A stretch of DNA of 38,004 bases. It comes from CAYIYO01 sp964367715. GTDB taxonomy: Bacteria > Chlamydiota > Chlamydiia > Chlamydiales > Criblamydiaceae. Made by a program: the position numbers and the translations under genes. Under the pieces are notes generated by a model that saw only the letters and a program-made list of their open reading frames with translations, was not told the origin of the DNA and did not search any database. The DNA lies in the NCBI GenBank assembly GCA_964367715.1, contig CAYIYO010000015.1, positions 1 to 38,004 on the forward strand, in the 5' to 3' direction. Positions 15,141-27,839 of the stretch are shown here, piece by piece; position 1 is the first letter of the stretch; the number at the start of each line of letters is the position of its first letter.

Positions 15141-15572
15141 ATGGCGAAGAAAAGTCTCCTAAAAACTATTAAACTGCAAATCCCAGCAGGAAAAGCAAAC
15201 CCTGCACCGCCAATCGGCCCCGCATTGGGATCCGCTGGTGTGAATATCATGGGATTCTGTAAAGAATTTAATGCAAAGACACAAGCTTTGGCAGGGGATA
15301 TCCTCCCTACTGTCATCTCAGTCTACTCAGATAAATCATTCACATTTATCTTTAAAAAACCTCCAGTTCCTGAGCTCATCAAAAAGTTCTTGAAACTAGA
15401 AAAAGGCTCCGCGGTACCAAACCGTGACAAAGTCGGTAAGCTACGTCGCTCAGACGCGCGCAAAATCGCGGAAGAAAAATTCGCAGATTTAAACGCACGC
15501 GATCTCGACGCTGCAGCAAATATTGTATTGGGAACCGCACGCTCAATGGGTGTGGACACAATCGAAGACTAA
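15141..15572 (+). CDS. rplK: 50S ribosomal protein L11
   Basis: L11 forms part of the GTPase-associated centre on 23S rRNA. The N-terminal IKLQIPAGKANPAPPIGPALGSAGVNIMGFCKEFNAKT and the C-terminal RNA-binding domain (ARDLDAAANIVLGTARSMGV) are typical, at 143 residues. An AGAGG ribosome-binding site precedes the ATG. It is followed by rplA after a 50-base gap that contains a GC-rich patch; I see no convincing L1-binding mimic in it. Confidence 0.98.
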   Translation: MAKKSLLKTIKLQIPAGKANPAPPIGPALGSAGVNIMGFCKEFNAKTQALAGDILPTVISVYSDKSFTFIFKKPPVPELIKKFLKLEKGSAVPNRDKVGKLRRSDARKIAEEKFADLNARDLDAAANIVLGTARSMGVDTIED

Positions 15573-15622
15573 TTAACACAATAGGCTGCGCCTCGGCACA
15601 GTCCTAACCCAACAAGGGGAAT

Positions 15623-16324
15623 ATGGGTCGACCAAGTAAACGCATTCGGGAGATAGCTAAAATGGAAACTGCTAACCTAGCATTTTCCCTTCAAGAAGCT
15701 GTCGCTATGCTAAAGAAATGTCCAACAGTCAAATTTGACCAGTCAGTGGACATTTCAATTAGAATTGGCGTTGACCCTCGCAGATCAGACCAACACGTAC
15801 GCGGAACTGTTTCATTACCGAATGGAACAGGTAAAAACATTCGAGTCCTCGTCTTCGCTCAAGGAGATAAGGTCGATGAAGCGCTAAAAGCTGGTGCTGC
15901 TTATGCAGGCAACGATGAACTTTTACAAAAAGTAAGTAGCGGATGGACAGATTTTGACGCTGTCATCGCAACTCCAGACATGATGAGAGAAGTTGGTAAG
16001 CTAGGAAAAATTCTAGGTCCTCGCGGCCTAATGCCTACGCCAAAAGCCGGTACTGTAACTACTGACGTTGTAAAAGCGCTTCTGGAAGTTATGGGCGGTA
16101 AAATCGAATTCAAACTCGATCGTCATGGAGTCATTAATAATGCTGTGGGCAAGCTCTCCTTCGAAGAAGGCAAGCTCGTCGAAAACATCATTGCATATAT
16201 CAACGCTGTCGTTAAGGCAAAGCCCGCAACGGCTAAAGGCGATTACCTAAGATCTATGTGCCTCACTTCAACAATGGGTCCTGGATTAAAGATTAATTTA
16301 CGTCAAGTTGCCACCGCTGCATAA
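15623..16324 (+). CDS. rplA: 50S ribosomal protein L1
   Basis: L1 forms the mobile L1 stalk and, in other bacteria, represses its own mRNA. VDISIRIGVDPRRSDQHVRGTVSLPNGTGK, KLGKILGPRGLMPTPKAGTVT and AYINAVVKAKPATAKGDYLRSMCLTSTMGPG are the family signatures. Length is 233 residues. GGGG lies just before the ATG. It is 14 bases from rplJ. Confidence 0.98.
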   Translation: MGRPSKRIREIAKMETANLAFSLQEAVAMLKKCPTVKFDQSVDISIRIGVDPRRSDQHVRGTVSLPNGTGKNIRVLVFAQGDKVDEALKAGAAYAGNDELLQKVSSGWTDFDAVIATPDMMREVGKLGKILGPRGLMPTPKAGTVTTDVVKALLEVMGGKIEFKLDRHGVINNAVGKLSFEEGKLVENIIAYINAVVKAKPATAKGDYLRSMCLTSTMGPGLKINLRQVATAA

Positions 16325-16338
16325 AAGGAGTATAACCG

Positions 16339-16857
16339 ATGCGAAAAGAAAAACTGCTCCTTTTGGATGAAATCACAGAGATGCTTAATCAGCACAACTC
16401 TGCCTTCATCATCATGCAGTACAATAAAGTTAGCGCAAATGCGATGAACGGTTTCCGTAACGATATCGCGCAAATTGGCGGCGACATACAGGTGATGCGT
16501 AAACGCATCCTCTCAAAAGCCATCATTTCCGCTGGTATCAACATCGAATCTGTCGAACTGCCAGGGCACGTCGGCATCGTATTCGGTGGAACGGATCCAC
16601 TTGAGACGACGAAAGCTGTCTTCAAATATAGCAAAGAGAACGGCAACTCCGTTTCCGTCCTAGGCGGAAGACTTTATGGAAACTTATACGATGCAAAACA
16701 AGTAGAAACACTTTCTACATTGCCAAACATCGATGGCATGAGGTCACAACTCCTCAGCGTCCTAGAAGCTCCATTAAGAGAAACGGTGGGTGTAATGAAC
16801 TCCTTGCTCACATGCATCTTGTTCTGCTTAGAAAACAAAAGCAAAAAAGAAAGTTAA
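16339..16857 (+). CDS. rplJ: 50S ribosomal protein L10
   Basis: L10 anchors the L7/L12 dimers to the ribosome. The N-terminal rRNA-binding domain (MRKEKLLLLDEITEMLNQHNSAFIIMQYNKVSANAMNGFRNDI) and the C-terminal helix for L12 binding are present in 172 residues. AAGGAG lies 8 bases before the ATG. The order rplJ-rplL with a 73-base gap is standard. No long L10-leader structure precedes it. Confidence 0.96.
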   Translation: MRKEKLLLLDEITEMLNQHNSAFIIMQYNKVSANAMNGFRNDIAQIGGDIQVMRKRILSKAIISAGINIESVELPGHVGIVFGGTDPLETTKAVFKYSKENGNSVSVLGGRLYGNLYDAKQVETLSTLPNIDGMRSQLLSVLEAPLRETVGVMNSLLTCILFCLENKSKKES

Positions 16858-16930
16858 TAAATAAATTTAGCCATTACATCGTTTGTAAAGACCTGTCAAT
16901 GGTTTTTTGAAAATTAAAGAGGAAAGTACC

Positions 16931-17317
16931 GTGAGTAACAAAACACAAGATTTAATTGAACAACTTAGCTCCTTGACTGTCTTGGAAATATCTGAGTTGA
17001 AAACTGCACTAGAAGAAAAGTGGGGCGTTACTGCTGCAGCTCCTGCTGCTGTATTCGCAGCTCCTGCTGGCGCAGCAGCTCCAGTTGAAGAAGAAGCAAC
17101 AGACTTCTCTATCACTCTTGAGTCTGCTCCTGCTGACAAAAAGATCGGCGTCATCAAGATCGTTCGTGAAATCACTGGCCTTGGCTTAAAAGAAGCAAAA
17201 GACCTCGTTGACGGCGCACCTAAGCCTGTTAAAGAGTCTGCTCCTAAAGCACAAGCAGAAGAAATCAAGAAAAAACTTGAAGAAGCGGGTGCAAAAGTCA
17301 CTCTTAAAGCTGTATAA
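16931..17317 (+). CDS. rplL: 50S ribosomal protein L7/L12
   Basis: This forms the flexible stalk that recruits translation factors. The N-terminal dimerisation domain (DLIEQLSSLTVLEISELKTALEEKWGV), an Ala/Pro-rich hinge and the C-terminal factor-binding domain (KKIGVIKIVREITGLGLKEAKDLVDGAPKPVKE) are all present. I start it at GTG 16931 (128 residues), preceded by AGAGG; the open frame reaches back to a TTG at 16907, but those 8 residues are not L12-like and would include the ribosome-binding site. A perfect hairpin follows 25 bases behind the stop. Confidence 0.97.
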   Translation: MSNKTQDLIEQLSSLTVLEISELKTALEEKWGVTAAAPAAVFAAPAGAAAPVEEEATDFSITLESAPADKKIGVIKIVREITGLGLKEAKDLVDGAPKPVKESAPKAQAEEIKKKLEEAGAKVTLKAV

Positions 17318-17342
17318 TCTAACGGTTATTCAATTTTACATT

Positions 17343-17377
17343 AGAGCAAAAAAACATGAGACATGTTTTTTTGCTCT
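17343..17377 (+). terminator. Perfect 16-bp hairpin between rplL and rpoB
   Basis: AGAGCAAAAAAACATG (17343-17358) pairs exactly with CATGTTTTTTTGCTCT (17362-17377) around a 3-base loop. The right arm contains seven T but is followed by TCGTGC, so it looks like a partial terminator or an RNA-processing site rather than a full stop. Its place matches the attenuator known between rplL and rpoB in other bacteria. The rest of the 271-base gap is AT-rich and shows nothing else I can support. Confidence 0.7.
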
Positions 17378-17588
17378 TCGTGCTACACCCAAATCTTCAA
17401 TTATTTGTGTGAATAATAATATTCCTAAATTAGATGCAGTCTGAAGGAAATAAGAGAATTTATTCCATTCTCTTCTTCCCTTTGTACATCATCATTAATT
17501 CAAAAGGTTAAGGTTAAACTATAAAAAGATGAACACTTCATCTTTTTTATTTGTCCTACATCCTTTAACAGTTGGAGTCTTTCATATT

Positions 17589-21356
<3,768 letters not shown>

Positions 21357-21406
21357 CTTGTGCGACAGCATTCGATGCTGATTCGATGAAAATTTTTAAG
21401 GAACAT

Positions 21407-21433
21407 AGCGGATCTTCCTGGGGAAGATCCGCT
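21407..21433 (+). promoter_or_regulatory. Perfect 12-bp hairpin between rpoB and rpoC
   Basis: AGCGGATCTTCC (21407-21418) pairs exactly with GGAAGATCCGCT (21422-21433) around a 3-base loop. No T-run follows, so it is not a classical terminator. It ends 19 bases before the rpoC ATG, close to its GGGGAAA ribosome-binding site (21440-21446). A smaller stem, CAGCAT/ATGCTG, lies at 21366-21380. Possible roles are RNase processing or translational tuning of rpoC. Confidence 0.6.
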
Positions 21434-21452
21434 GCTCTTATGGGGAAACTTT

Positions 21453-24400
21453 ATGTCAGACAGAGATCTTGATCAACAGCAACAGTTCGATAAGCTTACG
21501 ATCCAAATTGCATCCGATGATATTATCCGCAATAAATGGTCTAGGGGAGAAATTAAAAAGCCGGAAACGATTAACTATCGTACTTTCAAACCAGAGAAGG
21601 GTGGCCTTTTCTGCGAAAAGATTTTCGGTCCTACGCATGACTGGGAATGTGCGTGTGGAAAATACAAAAAGATTAAACACAAGGGTATCGTCTGCGACCG
21701 CTGTGGAGTAGAAGTCACTTTATCAAAAGTACGTCGCGAACGCATGGCACACATCGACCTTGCCGTCCCTGTTGTCCATATCTGGTTCTTCAAAACGATG
21801 CCTTCCCGCATCGGAAACATCCTCGGCATGACATCAGCGGACTTAGAACGCGTGATCTACTACGAAGAGTACGTTGTTATCGATGCCGGAATGACAGAAC
21901 TAAAAAACAAACAACTTCTTAACGACGCCGAATACCGCGAAGCACAAGAAAAATGGGGCCGCGATGCCTTCACAGCAAAAATGGGTGCCGAAGCAATTCG
22001 TGACCTTCTTGCAAATGAAGACCTCCAAGGCACTCTCTTGGACCTCAAGGACAAGCTCCGTAAGACAAAATCTCAACAAGCGCGTATTAAGCTTGCAAAG
22101 CGTCTAAAGATCGTCGAAAGTTTTACCAACTCGATGAACAAACCAGATTGGATGGTCATGTCTGCAGTGCCAGTCATCCCACCAGAACTCCGTCCTCTTG
22201 TTCCTCTCGATGGCGGCCGCTTTGCAACGTCCGACCTTAACGACTTATACCGTCGCGTCATCAACCGTAACAATCGTCTAAAAGCTATCCTTAAGCTAAA
22301 GACTCCGGAAGTGATCGTTCGTAACGAAAAGAGAATGCTACAAGAAGCTGTTGACGCCCTATTCGATAACGGTCGTCACGGTCATCCTGTCATGGGCGCG
22401 GGCAACCGTCCATTGAAATCCCTTTCCGAAATGTTAAAAGGAAAGCAAGGTCGTTTCCGTCAAAACCTTCTCGGTAAACGTGTGGACTACTCCGGTCGTT
22501 CTGTTATTATCGTCGGTCCTGAACTGAAATTCAATCAGTGCGGTCTTCCAAAGCTAATGGCGCTAGAACTATTCGAACCTTTCATCGTCAAACGTTTGAA
22601 AGAACTGGGATATGTCTATACGATCCGCTCTGCTAAGAAGATGATCCAGCGTCACGCGAACGAAGTGTGGGATGTTCTCGAAGAAATCATCCAAGGTCAC
22701 CCGGTTCTATTAAACCGTGCGCCTACGTTGCACCGTCTTGGTATTCAAGCATTCCAACCAGTACTTATCGAAGGTAAAGCAATACGCGTTCACCCTCTCG
22801 TTTGCGCGGCATTCAACGCCGACTTTGACGGTGACCAGATGGCGGTCTATGTTCCACTATCTGTAGAAGCACAGCTAGAGGCAAAGCTTCTGATGATGGC
22901 ACCAGATAACATCTTCTTGCCTTCTTCCGGTAAACCTGTTGCAGTTCCTTCTCAGGATATGACGTTAGGTCTCTACTACTTGATGATCGACCCTCTCTAT
23001 TTTGCAGAAGATCACGGCAGAAAAACACGTGTCTTCCGCAACGCAGAAGAAGTCATGATGGCTCTCCACTCAAGCGGAAGCTACAACTGGTATGAGCCAC
23101 CAGGCAAAAAAGATAACAGTATCACCTTTAATCCAGGCGACAACTACTACAACCGTGGTCTTCGTATCCACGAAAAGATTAAACTGCGTACAGATGCAGG
23201 AATTATTGAAACGACTCCTGGTCGCGTCATCTTTAACACGATTGTACCAAAAGAACTAGGATTCCAAAACTATAGCTTACCTAAGAAAAAGATGAGCGAA
23301 TTGGTCATGGAATGCTACAAGAAAGTAGGTCTTGAAGCAACAGTACGTTTCCTCGATAACTTAAAAACTCTCGGATTCCACGAAGCAACACGCTCGGCCA
23401 TTTCGATGGGTGTTTGCGATGTGAAAATCCCTATCAATAAGGAACAGATTCTTAACGAAGCACATAAACGTGTGGCCCTTGTTAAGAAGCAGTACGAAGA
23501 CGGGATTATCACAGACGGGGAACGTCACTCGAAGATCATTAGCATCTGGACAGAAGTTTCCGATACGCTTTCTGAAGAGCTCTTTAAGCTTATCAACGCG
23601 GTAGAAGACGGCAAACAAAACCCTCTCTACCTGATGATGGACTCCGGTGCGCGTGGTAACAAATCGCAGATTAAACAGTTGGGCGCGTTGCGTGGTCTGA
23701 TGGCAAAACCATCAGGCGCCATCATCGAATCGCCAATCGTTTCGAACTTCCGCGAAGGGCTAACAGTTATTGAATACTCAATTTCCTCACACGGTGCCCG
23801 TAAAGGTCTTGCCGATACCGCGTTGAAAACCGCGGACTCCGGTTACCTGACACGTCGTCTCGTTGATGTTGCACAAGACGTCATCATCACCGAATTTGAC
23901 TGCGGAACTCTCAACGGTATCGAAGTTTCCGGCATTAAACAAGGTCAGGAAGAACTTCTCCCACTAAAAGACCGTATTTTCGGTCGTACAGTGTGCGAAG
24001 ACATCTACCAGCCAGGCGACAGAACAAAATTATTGGCGAAAGCAGAAGATACTCTTCTCCTTCCTCAAGCAGAAGCAATCGACGATGCGGGTATCGAATC
24101 AGTAAAAATCCGTTCTGTATTGACTTGCGAAGCCCATCGTGGCGTCTGCGAAAAATGCTACGGTGTTAACCTTGCAAATGGCCGTACGGTCAGCATGGGA
24201 GAAGCTGTCGGTATCATCGCTGCACAGTCAATCGGGGAACCAGGAACGCAGCTTACTATGCGTACGTTCCACCTTGGTGGTATCGCTTCCGCTGCTGTCA
24301 CACCTGAGATTGTGTGCGACGAGGAAGGTATCCTTGTTTACATGGATCTCCGTACCGTTAAAAATGAAGAAGGAAACTGGATTGTTCTCAACAAAAAAGG

Positions 24401-25661
24401 TACGCTTAACATCGTTCGCGATGAAGGCCGTCCTTTGGAAGAGTACAAAAAGCTCCTCAGCACAAAATCTCTCGAGCCAACACAGTCCTTTACTGTGGAA
24501 TTGGGAACACGCGTTCTTCTTGCTGACGGAACAAAAGTTAAGAAGATGCAGAAAATTGCTGAATGGGAACAACATAACATTCCAATCATCTGCGATCTCC
24601 CAGGATATGCCCGCTACGAAGACCTCGTGGAGGGAATCTCTACAGAGCGTAACGTTAGCAAGCAAACAGGACAAACGGAACTTGTTGTTAAACAACACCG
24701 TGGAGAACTTCACCCACAAATCGTCATCTACGCCGACGATCAATACAAGCAACTGGTTGGTACATACCCAATCCCATCAGGCGCTGTTATCACGGTCGAA
24801 GAGGGGAACTACGCAAAAGCAGGTACAATCCTCGCTAAGCTCCCTCGCGGTATGATGAAGACAAAGGATATTACTGGGGGTCTACCACGTGTTGCCGAGC
24901 TTCTTGAAGCACGTAAACCAAAAGATTCCGCTGAAATTGCAAAAATTGATGGTGTGGTCGACTTCCGCGGCGTTCAAAAGAACAAACGTATCGTCGTCGT
25001 ACGCGATGAAATCACAGGCATGGAAGAAGAACACCTTGTTCCTCATACAAAACACTTGATCGTTCAACGCGGCGACCATGTGATTAAAGGGCAACAGTTG
25101 ACCGACGGCGTGGTCATCCCACACGAAATCCTAGAGATTTGCGGTGTACGCGAACTTCAGAAATACTTGGTCAACCAAGTACAAGAAGTTTATCGTCTAC
25201 AGGGCGTGGACATCAATGATAAACACATTGAAATCATTGTCCGCCAAATGTTGAAGAAAGTACGCGTGATCGACCCAGGTGATACAAGTCTCCTTTACGA
25301 TGAAGAAGTCGACAAAAAAGAATTTGACATCGAAAATAAAAAGGCAGCAGCAGAGGGTGGAAAAGCAGCACGCGCAGCACCACTACTGTTGGGTATTACT
25401 AAGGCGTCATTAAGCACAGACTCGTTCTTCTCCGCTGCATCATTCCAAGACACAACTCGTGTCTTGACAGATGCTGCCTGCGCAGGGAAAACGGACTGGC
25501 TTCGTGGATCAAAAGAGAACGTTATTGTGGGACATATCATCCCTGTCGGAACAGGATTTGAGTACCATAAACGCGTCAAGAAATTTGTGGACAAAGCCCA
25601 CGAAGAGCCGCTGGTCTTTGATTTCGCAGACGTTGTTCTGCTCAGTCCAACAGAGGTTTAA
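21453..25661 (+). CDS. rpoC: RNA polymerase beta' subunit
   Basis: The largest polymerase subunit, 1402 residues. The N-terminal zinc site is C66, C68, C81, C84. The clamp and lid regions follow, with RFRQNLLGKRVDYSGRSVIIVGP (switch 2/rudder vicinity). The catalytic NADFDGDQM (NADFDGD at 455-461) carries the three Mg-binding Asp. The second zinc site is in LTCEAHRGVCEKCYGVNLA, and the trigger loop is GIIAAQSIGEPGTQLTMRTFHLGG. It has no large lineage insertion that I can see. GGGGAAA precedes the ATG. A strong terminator lies 51 bases behind it. Confidence 0.99.
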   Translation: MSDRDLDQQQQFDKLTIQIASDDIIRNKWSRGEIKKPETINYRTFKPEKGGLFCEKIFGPTHDWECACGKYKKIKHKGIVCDRCGVEVTLSKVRRERMAHIDLAVPVVHIWFFKTMPSRIGNILGMTSADLERVIYYEEYVVIDAGMTELKNKQLLNDAEYREAQEKWGRDAFTAKMGAEAIRDLLANEDLQGTLLDLKDKLRKTKSQQARIKLAKRLKIVESFTNSMNKPDWMVMSAVPVIPPELRPLVPLDGGRFATSDLNDLYRRVINRNNRLKAILKLKTPEVIVRNEKRMLQEAVDALFDNGRHGHPVMGAGNRPLKSLSEMLKGKQGRFRQNLLGKRVDYSGRSVIIVGPELKFNQCGLPKLMALELFEPFIVKRLKELGYVYTIRSAKKMIQRHANEVWDVLEEIIQGHPVLLNRAPTLHRLGIQAFQPVLIEGKAIRVHPLVCAAFNADFDGDQMAVYVPLSVEAQLEAKLLMMAPDNIFLPSSGKPVAVPSQDMTLGLYYLMIDPLYFAEDHGRKTRVFRNAEEVMMALHSSGSYNWYEPPGKKDNSITFNPGDNYYNRGLRIHEKIKLRTDAGIIETTPGRVIFNTIVPKELGFQNYSLPKKKMSELVMECYKKVGLEATVRFLDNLKTLGFHEATRSAISMGVCDVKIPINKEQILNEAHKRVALVKKQYEDGIITDGERHSKIISIWTEVSDTLSEELFKLINAVEDGKQNPLYLMMDSGARGNKSQIKQLGALRGLMAKPSGAIIESPIVSNFREGLTVIEYSISSHGARKGLADTALKTADSGYLTRRLVDVAQDVIITEFDCGTLNGIEVSGIKQGQEELLPLKDRIFGRTVCEDIYQPGDRTKLLAKAEDTLLLPQAEAIDDAGIESVKIRSVLTCEAHRGVCEKCYGVNLANGRTVSMGEAVGIIAAQSIGEPGTQLTMRTFHLGGIASAAVTPEIVCDEEGILVYMDLRTVKNEEGNWIVLNKKGTLNIVRDEGRPLEEYKKLLSTKSLEPTQSFTVELGTRVLLADGTKVKKMQKIAEWEQHNIPIICDLPGYARYEDLVEGISTERNVSKQTGQTELVVKQHRGELHPQIVIYADDQYKQLVGTYPIPSGAVITVEEGNYAKAGTILAKLPRGMMKTKDITGGLPRVAELLEARKPKDSAEIAKIDGVVDFRGVQKNKRIVVVRDEITGMEEEHLVPHTKHLIVQRGDHVIKGQQLTDGVVIPHEILEICGVRELQKYLVNQVQEVYRLQGVDINDKHIEIIVRQMLKKVRVIDPGDTSLLYDEEVDKKEFDIENKKAAAEGGKAARAAPLLLGITKASLSTDSFFSAASFQDTTRVLTDAACAGKTDWLRGSKENVIVGHIIPVGTGFEYHKRVKKFVDKAHEEPLVFDFADVVLLSPTEV

Positions 25662-25712
25662 TCTGCTGAAAATGAGCTAAGAGCAAGAAAGCTGAAAAGT
25701 CTAGAAAGCTAT

Positions 25713-25762
25713 AAAGGCTTAAGAAGTAAAATAAAATTTACTTCTTAAGCCTTTTTTATTTT
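25713..25762 (+). terminator. Strong terminator of the rpoBC operon
   Basis: AAAGGCTTAAGAAGTAAA (25713-25730) pairs exactly over 18 bp with TTTACTTCTTAAGCCTTT (25737-25754), with a 6-base loop, then TTTATTTT. This is a canonical intrinsic terminator. A fragment of palindromic element type B begins one base after it. Confidence 0.9.
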
Positions 25763-25795
25763 GAATCACGAGCGGTATAACGCAAGTTGTGTATA
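25763..25795. repeat. Fragment of palindromic elements types B and A
   Basis: GAATCACGAGCGGTATA (25763-25779) is identical over 17 bp to the right end of type B at 9819-9835. It is followed after 7 bases by TTGTGTATA (25787-25795), the end of the type A inverted repeat. The two types are thus adjacent here as they are at 9597-9835, but both are truncated. Confidence 0.65.
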
Positions 25796-25846
25796 ATTAT
25801 GTCGGTGTTTCAGACCTCAATATATTTTTCTTTCTTATCCAGGCCT

Positions 25847-26005
25847 TCACTCCGCTGCGCTACGTTCCGACCTTCGCTGTAAGATGCCGGCTCTTCGAGC
25901 CTGATGCAAATCGGTATCTACTTGATCAAAAATGCCAAACTCCAGCATCGCTGCCTCGATGAATGCATAAAAAAGCCCACGCCTTAATTGATCTCCCTCC
26001 TGACC
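25847..26005 (-). pseudogene. Degenerate repeat or gene remnant with a 52-codon open frame
   Basis: The 439 bases between rpoC and the next gene hold the terminator, a repeat fragment, this stretch and a promoter. On the minus strand a frame runs open for 52 codons to a TGA at 25847-25849 and has a protein-like composition (LFYAFIEAAMLEFGIFDQVD, then RRAGILQRRSERSAAE). It has no ribosome-binding site or convincing start; the only ATG is at 25948. It overlaps the short repeat shared with 46-64. I cannot assign a family. It may be a decayed gene or part of a dispersed repeat. Confidence 0.3.
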
Positions 26006-26039
26006 GATTACAATTGATTTAATTAATGTCTTTTTTTTG

Positions 26040-26068
26040 TTTACATTACTAATTTTTAATGTTATAAT
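26040..26068 (+). promoter_or_regulatory. Strong promoter of the unknown gene at 26101
   Basis: TTTACA (26040-26045), a 17-base spacer and a perfect TATAAT (26063-26068) lie 33 bases before the ATG, within a very AT-rich stretch. This gene therefore has its own promoter, separate from rpoC by a strong terminator. Confidence 0.8.
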
Positions 26069-26100
26069 TGTTCAAATTAATTTAAAAAAGTTTGGGTAAT

Positions 26101-27837
26101 ATGAGTTCTGTTAGTAAAAGTAGTTCGATAAAATATATTTCTGGTTTAGAGGTTTATGAAAGTCAGATCGATGGATTGATAGATGAACGTATAAATGCGA
26201 TAGTAGAACAACGAGTATCTGATTTTTCAGAATATGATGTAAAGCTTCTAGATTTAGTAACACGCAAATGGACGGTAATAAAAGAATCAGCAGAAAAAAC
26301 TCCTTCCCTTGCTCGTCTAAGATATGTTACGCAAACTTTATTTTTAGATGCATATACTCTTCCAATTTTAAATGAAATGATTGATCGGTTTATAAGCTTT
26401 AGAAATGCGCATCAAGAATTTACGGCATCTAAATATATGTATAAAGTTTATGGAGATATCTCTTGGGTATACAATTTTGATGAGATCAACAACCCTAATG
26501 CACTAGCCTTGGTTTTTCTTTGTCAATCTAAGCGAGGCAATTTCAATTATGAGGATGTGAAAGCCTTAAATGAAGCCGTGCTATCTAATGAGAGTGAAGT
26601 AGTGTCGGTGGCAAAATGCTTGTTGAACACAAAAAATTTTCAGGTCGCTAGAAATGAACTTTATTCGACGATTTTTAAAGCATGTGGAGTAAGTAAAATT
26701 TTAAATGAATACTTTGATTCAAAAAGTGATCAAAGACATAACGTAGAAGCATTTTTTAGCCCCAATTCGATTTCTTTGATTAACTCTACCAATGCGTACT
26801 TTAGCGAACACTTAAAAAAAGAAGCGCAAGGGGCAATTACTGCGAATGAAACGTTAGAACATCCATCCAATAGTGCGCTAGCAAAAATGAAAATGATTGT
26901 GGAAAAGTGGAAAACGCAATCGACAATAAGAAATCAAGAGTTTGTCAATGCCTATGATCAATTAATAGAAAAAAGAAATAAACTGAAAAGTGGAAAATCT
27001 CAATTTGTTCGAGCATATCTCAATCATGACTTTACTCAATTATTTGAAACTTTTGGAATCGTTGTCCCTAATTTAGTTCAACATTACGAAGCGTGTAAAA
27101 CACAACTTTTACCCCCTCCATTAGAGTCAGCGTATGGTCTTCCTACTAGAAAAAAAGGAAAGAAAGCTCCTGCACGGCCAAAGCCAAAAAAAGAAGTGTC
27201 TGAACTACAAAAAGTGCTTGAAAGTAAGCCTGTTTCTAAAGCAAAAAAGGGTGTGAAAATTGAGTGTGAAGAAGGAAAAATCTCTTATCCTCCTTTAGCA
27301 TTTAACTATGCTCCCCGTGTAATCGATTGGTTTACAGAAGAACCTGAAGGACTAAAAACAGAATCGTATTCTCATTTATCTCCAAAGCAAAAGAAATTGC
27401 AGCATCTTTTTCATGGTTTTAGTCAGGTGGTGGATAATTTCGTAAATGACTATGCATTTAAAACGGCATGGATAAATTCGCATTCCGGGGCCTCTGACGC
27501 ACTTTATCTAATCCCAGGCGAGATACGAACGGAGACGCAGCAAATACGTGGACTTTTTAGTTATTGTAAAGGTGCGGATTCCCTTTACTATCATCGCTAT
27601 TTTTCTATCAAATCGGTGCAAGACTTTCTCGATTTAGCAAATCCTGCGTATTATGAAGTTGACTTTCCCCCTCTTGGATCCGCACCACACATGAATGAAA
27701 CATTAATTATTGAAAAAGAATCTTCTAATCATAGTTTTTTAGGCGATTACATAATTAATCCATTAAACAAGCTAGTAACCATTAAGGACACTAAACATAA
27801 CGCAACGCTCTACCTTTACAAGCATGTCTTACAATAG
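26101..27837 (+). CDS. Unknown 578-residue protein, possible effector
   Basis: I do not recognise a family. Start at ATG 26101, with GGG 4 bases upstream; a TTG at 26092 is an alternative. The N-terminus is Ser-rich and has no Sec signal (MSSVSKSSSIKYISGLEVYE), as in many type III secreted proteins. Residues 1-330 are mostly polar helix. A Lys/Pro-rich linker follows at about 350-388 (RKKGKKAPARPKPKKE, then SKAKKGVKIE), resembling a flexible basic hinge or nuclear-localisation signal. The C-terminal 190 residues look like a compact domain, with FNYAPRVIDWFTEE, LQHLFHGFSQVVDNFV and aromatic-rich YCKGADSLYYHRYF. It contains no membrane segment. It is clearly more AT-rich than rpoC or tal and has its own promoter, so it may be a late insertion in this conserved locus. 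It converges on tal, with 2 bases between stops. A host-directed effector is my inference only. Confidence 0.85.
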   Translation: MSSVSKSSSIKYISGLEVYESQIDGLIDERINAIVEQRVSDFSEYDVKLLDLVTRKWTVIKESAEKTPSLARLRYVTQTLFLDAYTLPILNEMIDRFISFRNAHQEFTASKYMYKVYGDISWVYNFDEINNPNALALVFLCQSKRGNFNYEDVKALNEAVLSNESEVVSVAKCLLNTKNFQVARNELYSTIFKACGVSKILNEYFDSKSDQRHNVEAFFSPNSISLINSTNAYFSEHLKKEAQGAITANETLEHPSNSALAKMKMIVEKWKTQSTIRNQEFVNAYDQLIEKRNKLKSGKSQFVRAYLNHDFTQLFETFGIVVPNLVQHYEACKTQLLPPPLESAYGLPTRKKGKKAPARPKPKKEVSELQKVLESKPVSKAKKGVKIECEEGKISYPPLAFNYAPRVIDWFTEEPEGLKTESYSHLSPKQKKLQHLFHGFSQVVDNFVNDYAFKTAWINSHSGASDALYLIPGEIRTETQQIRGLFSYCKGADSLYYHRYFSIKSVQDFLDLANPAYYEVDFPPLGSAPHMNETLIIEKESSNHSFLGDYIINPLNKLVTIKDTKHNATLYLYKHVLQ

Positions 27838-27839
27838 AA

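Noticed and set aside
15573..15622. L1-binding autoregulatory site between rplK and rplA
   Set aside because: A GC-rich patch is present, but it does not form a clear stem with the L1-site pattern.
24139..24855. 238-codon plus-strand frame inside rpoC
   Set aside because: It overlaps the conserved rpoC frame, has no ribosome-binding site and a composition of a frame shadow.
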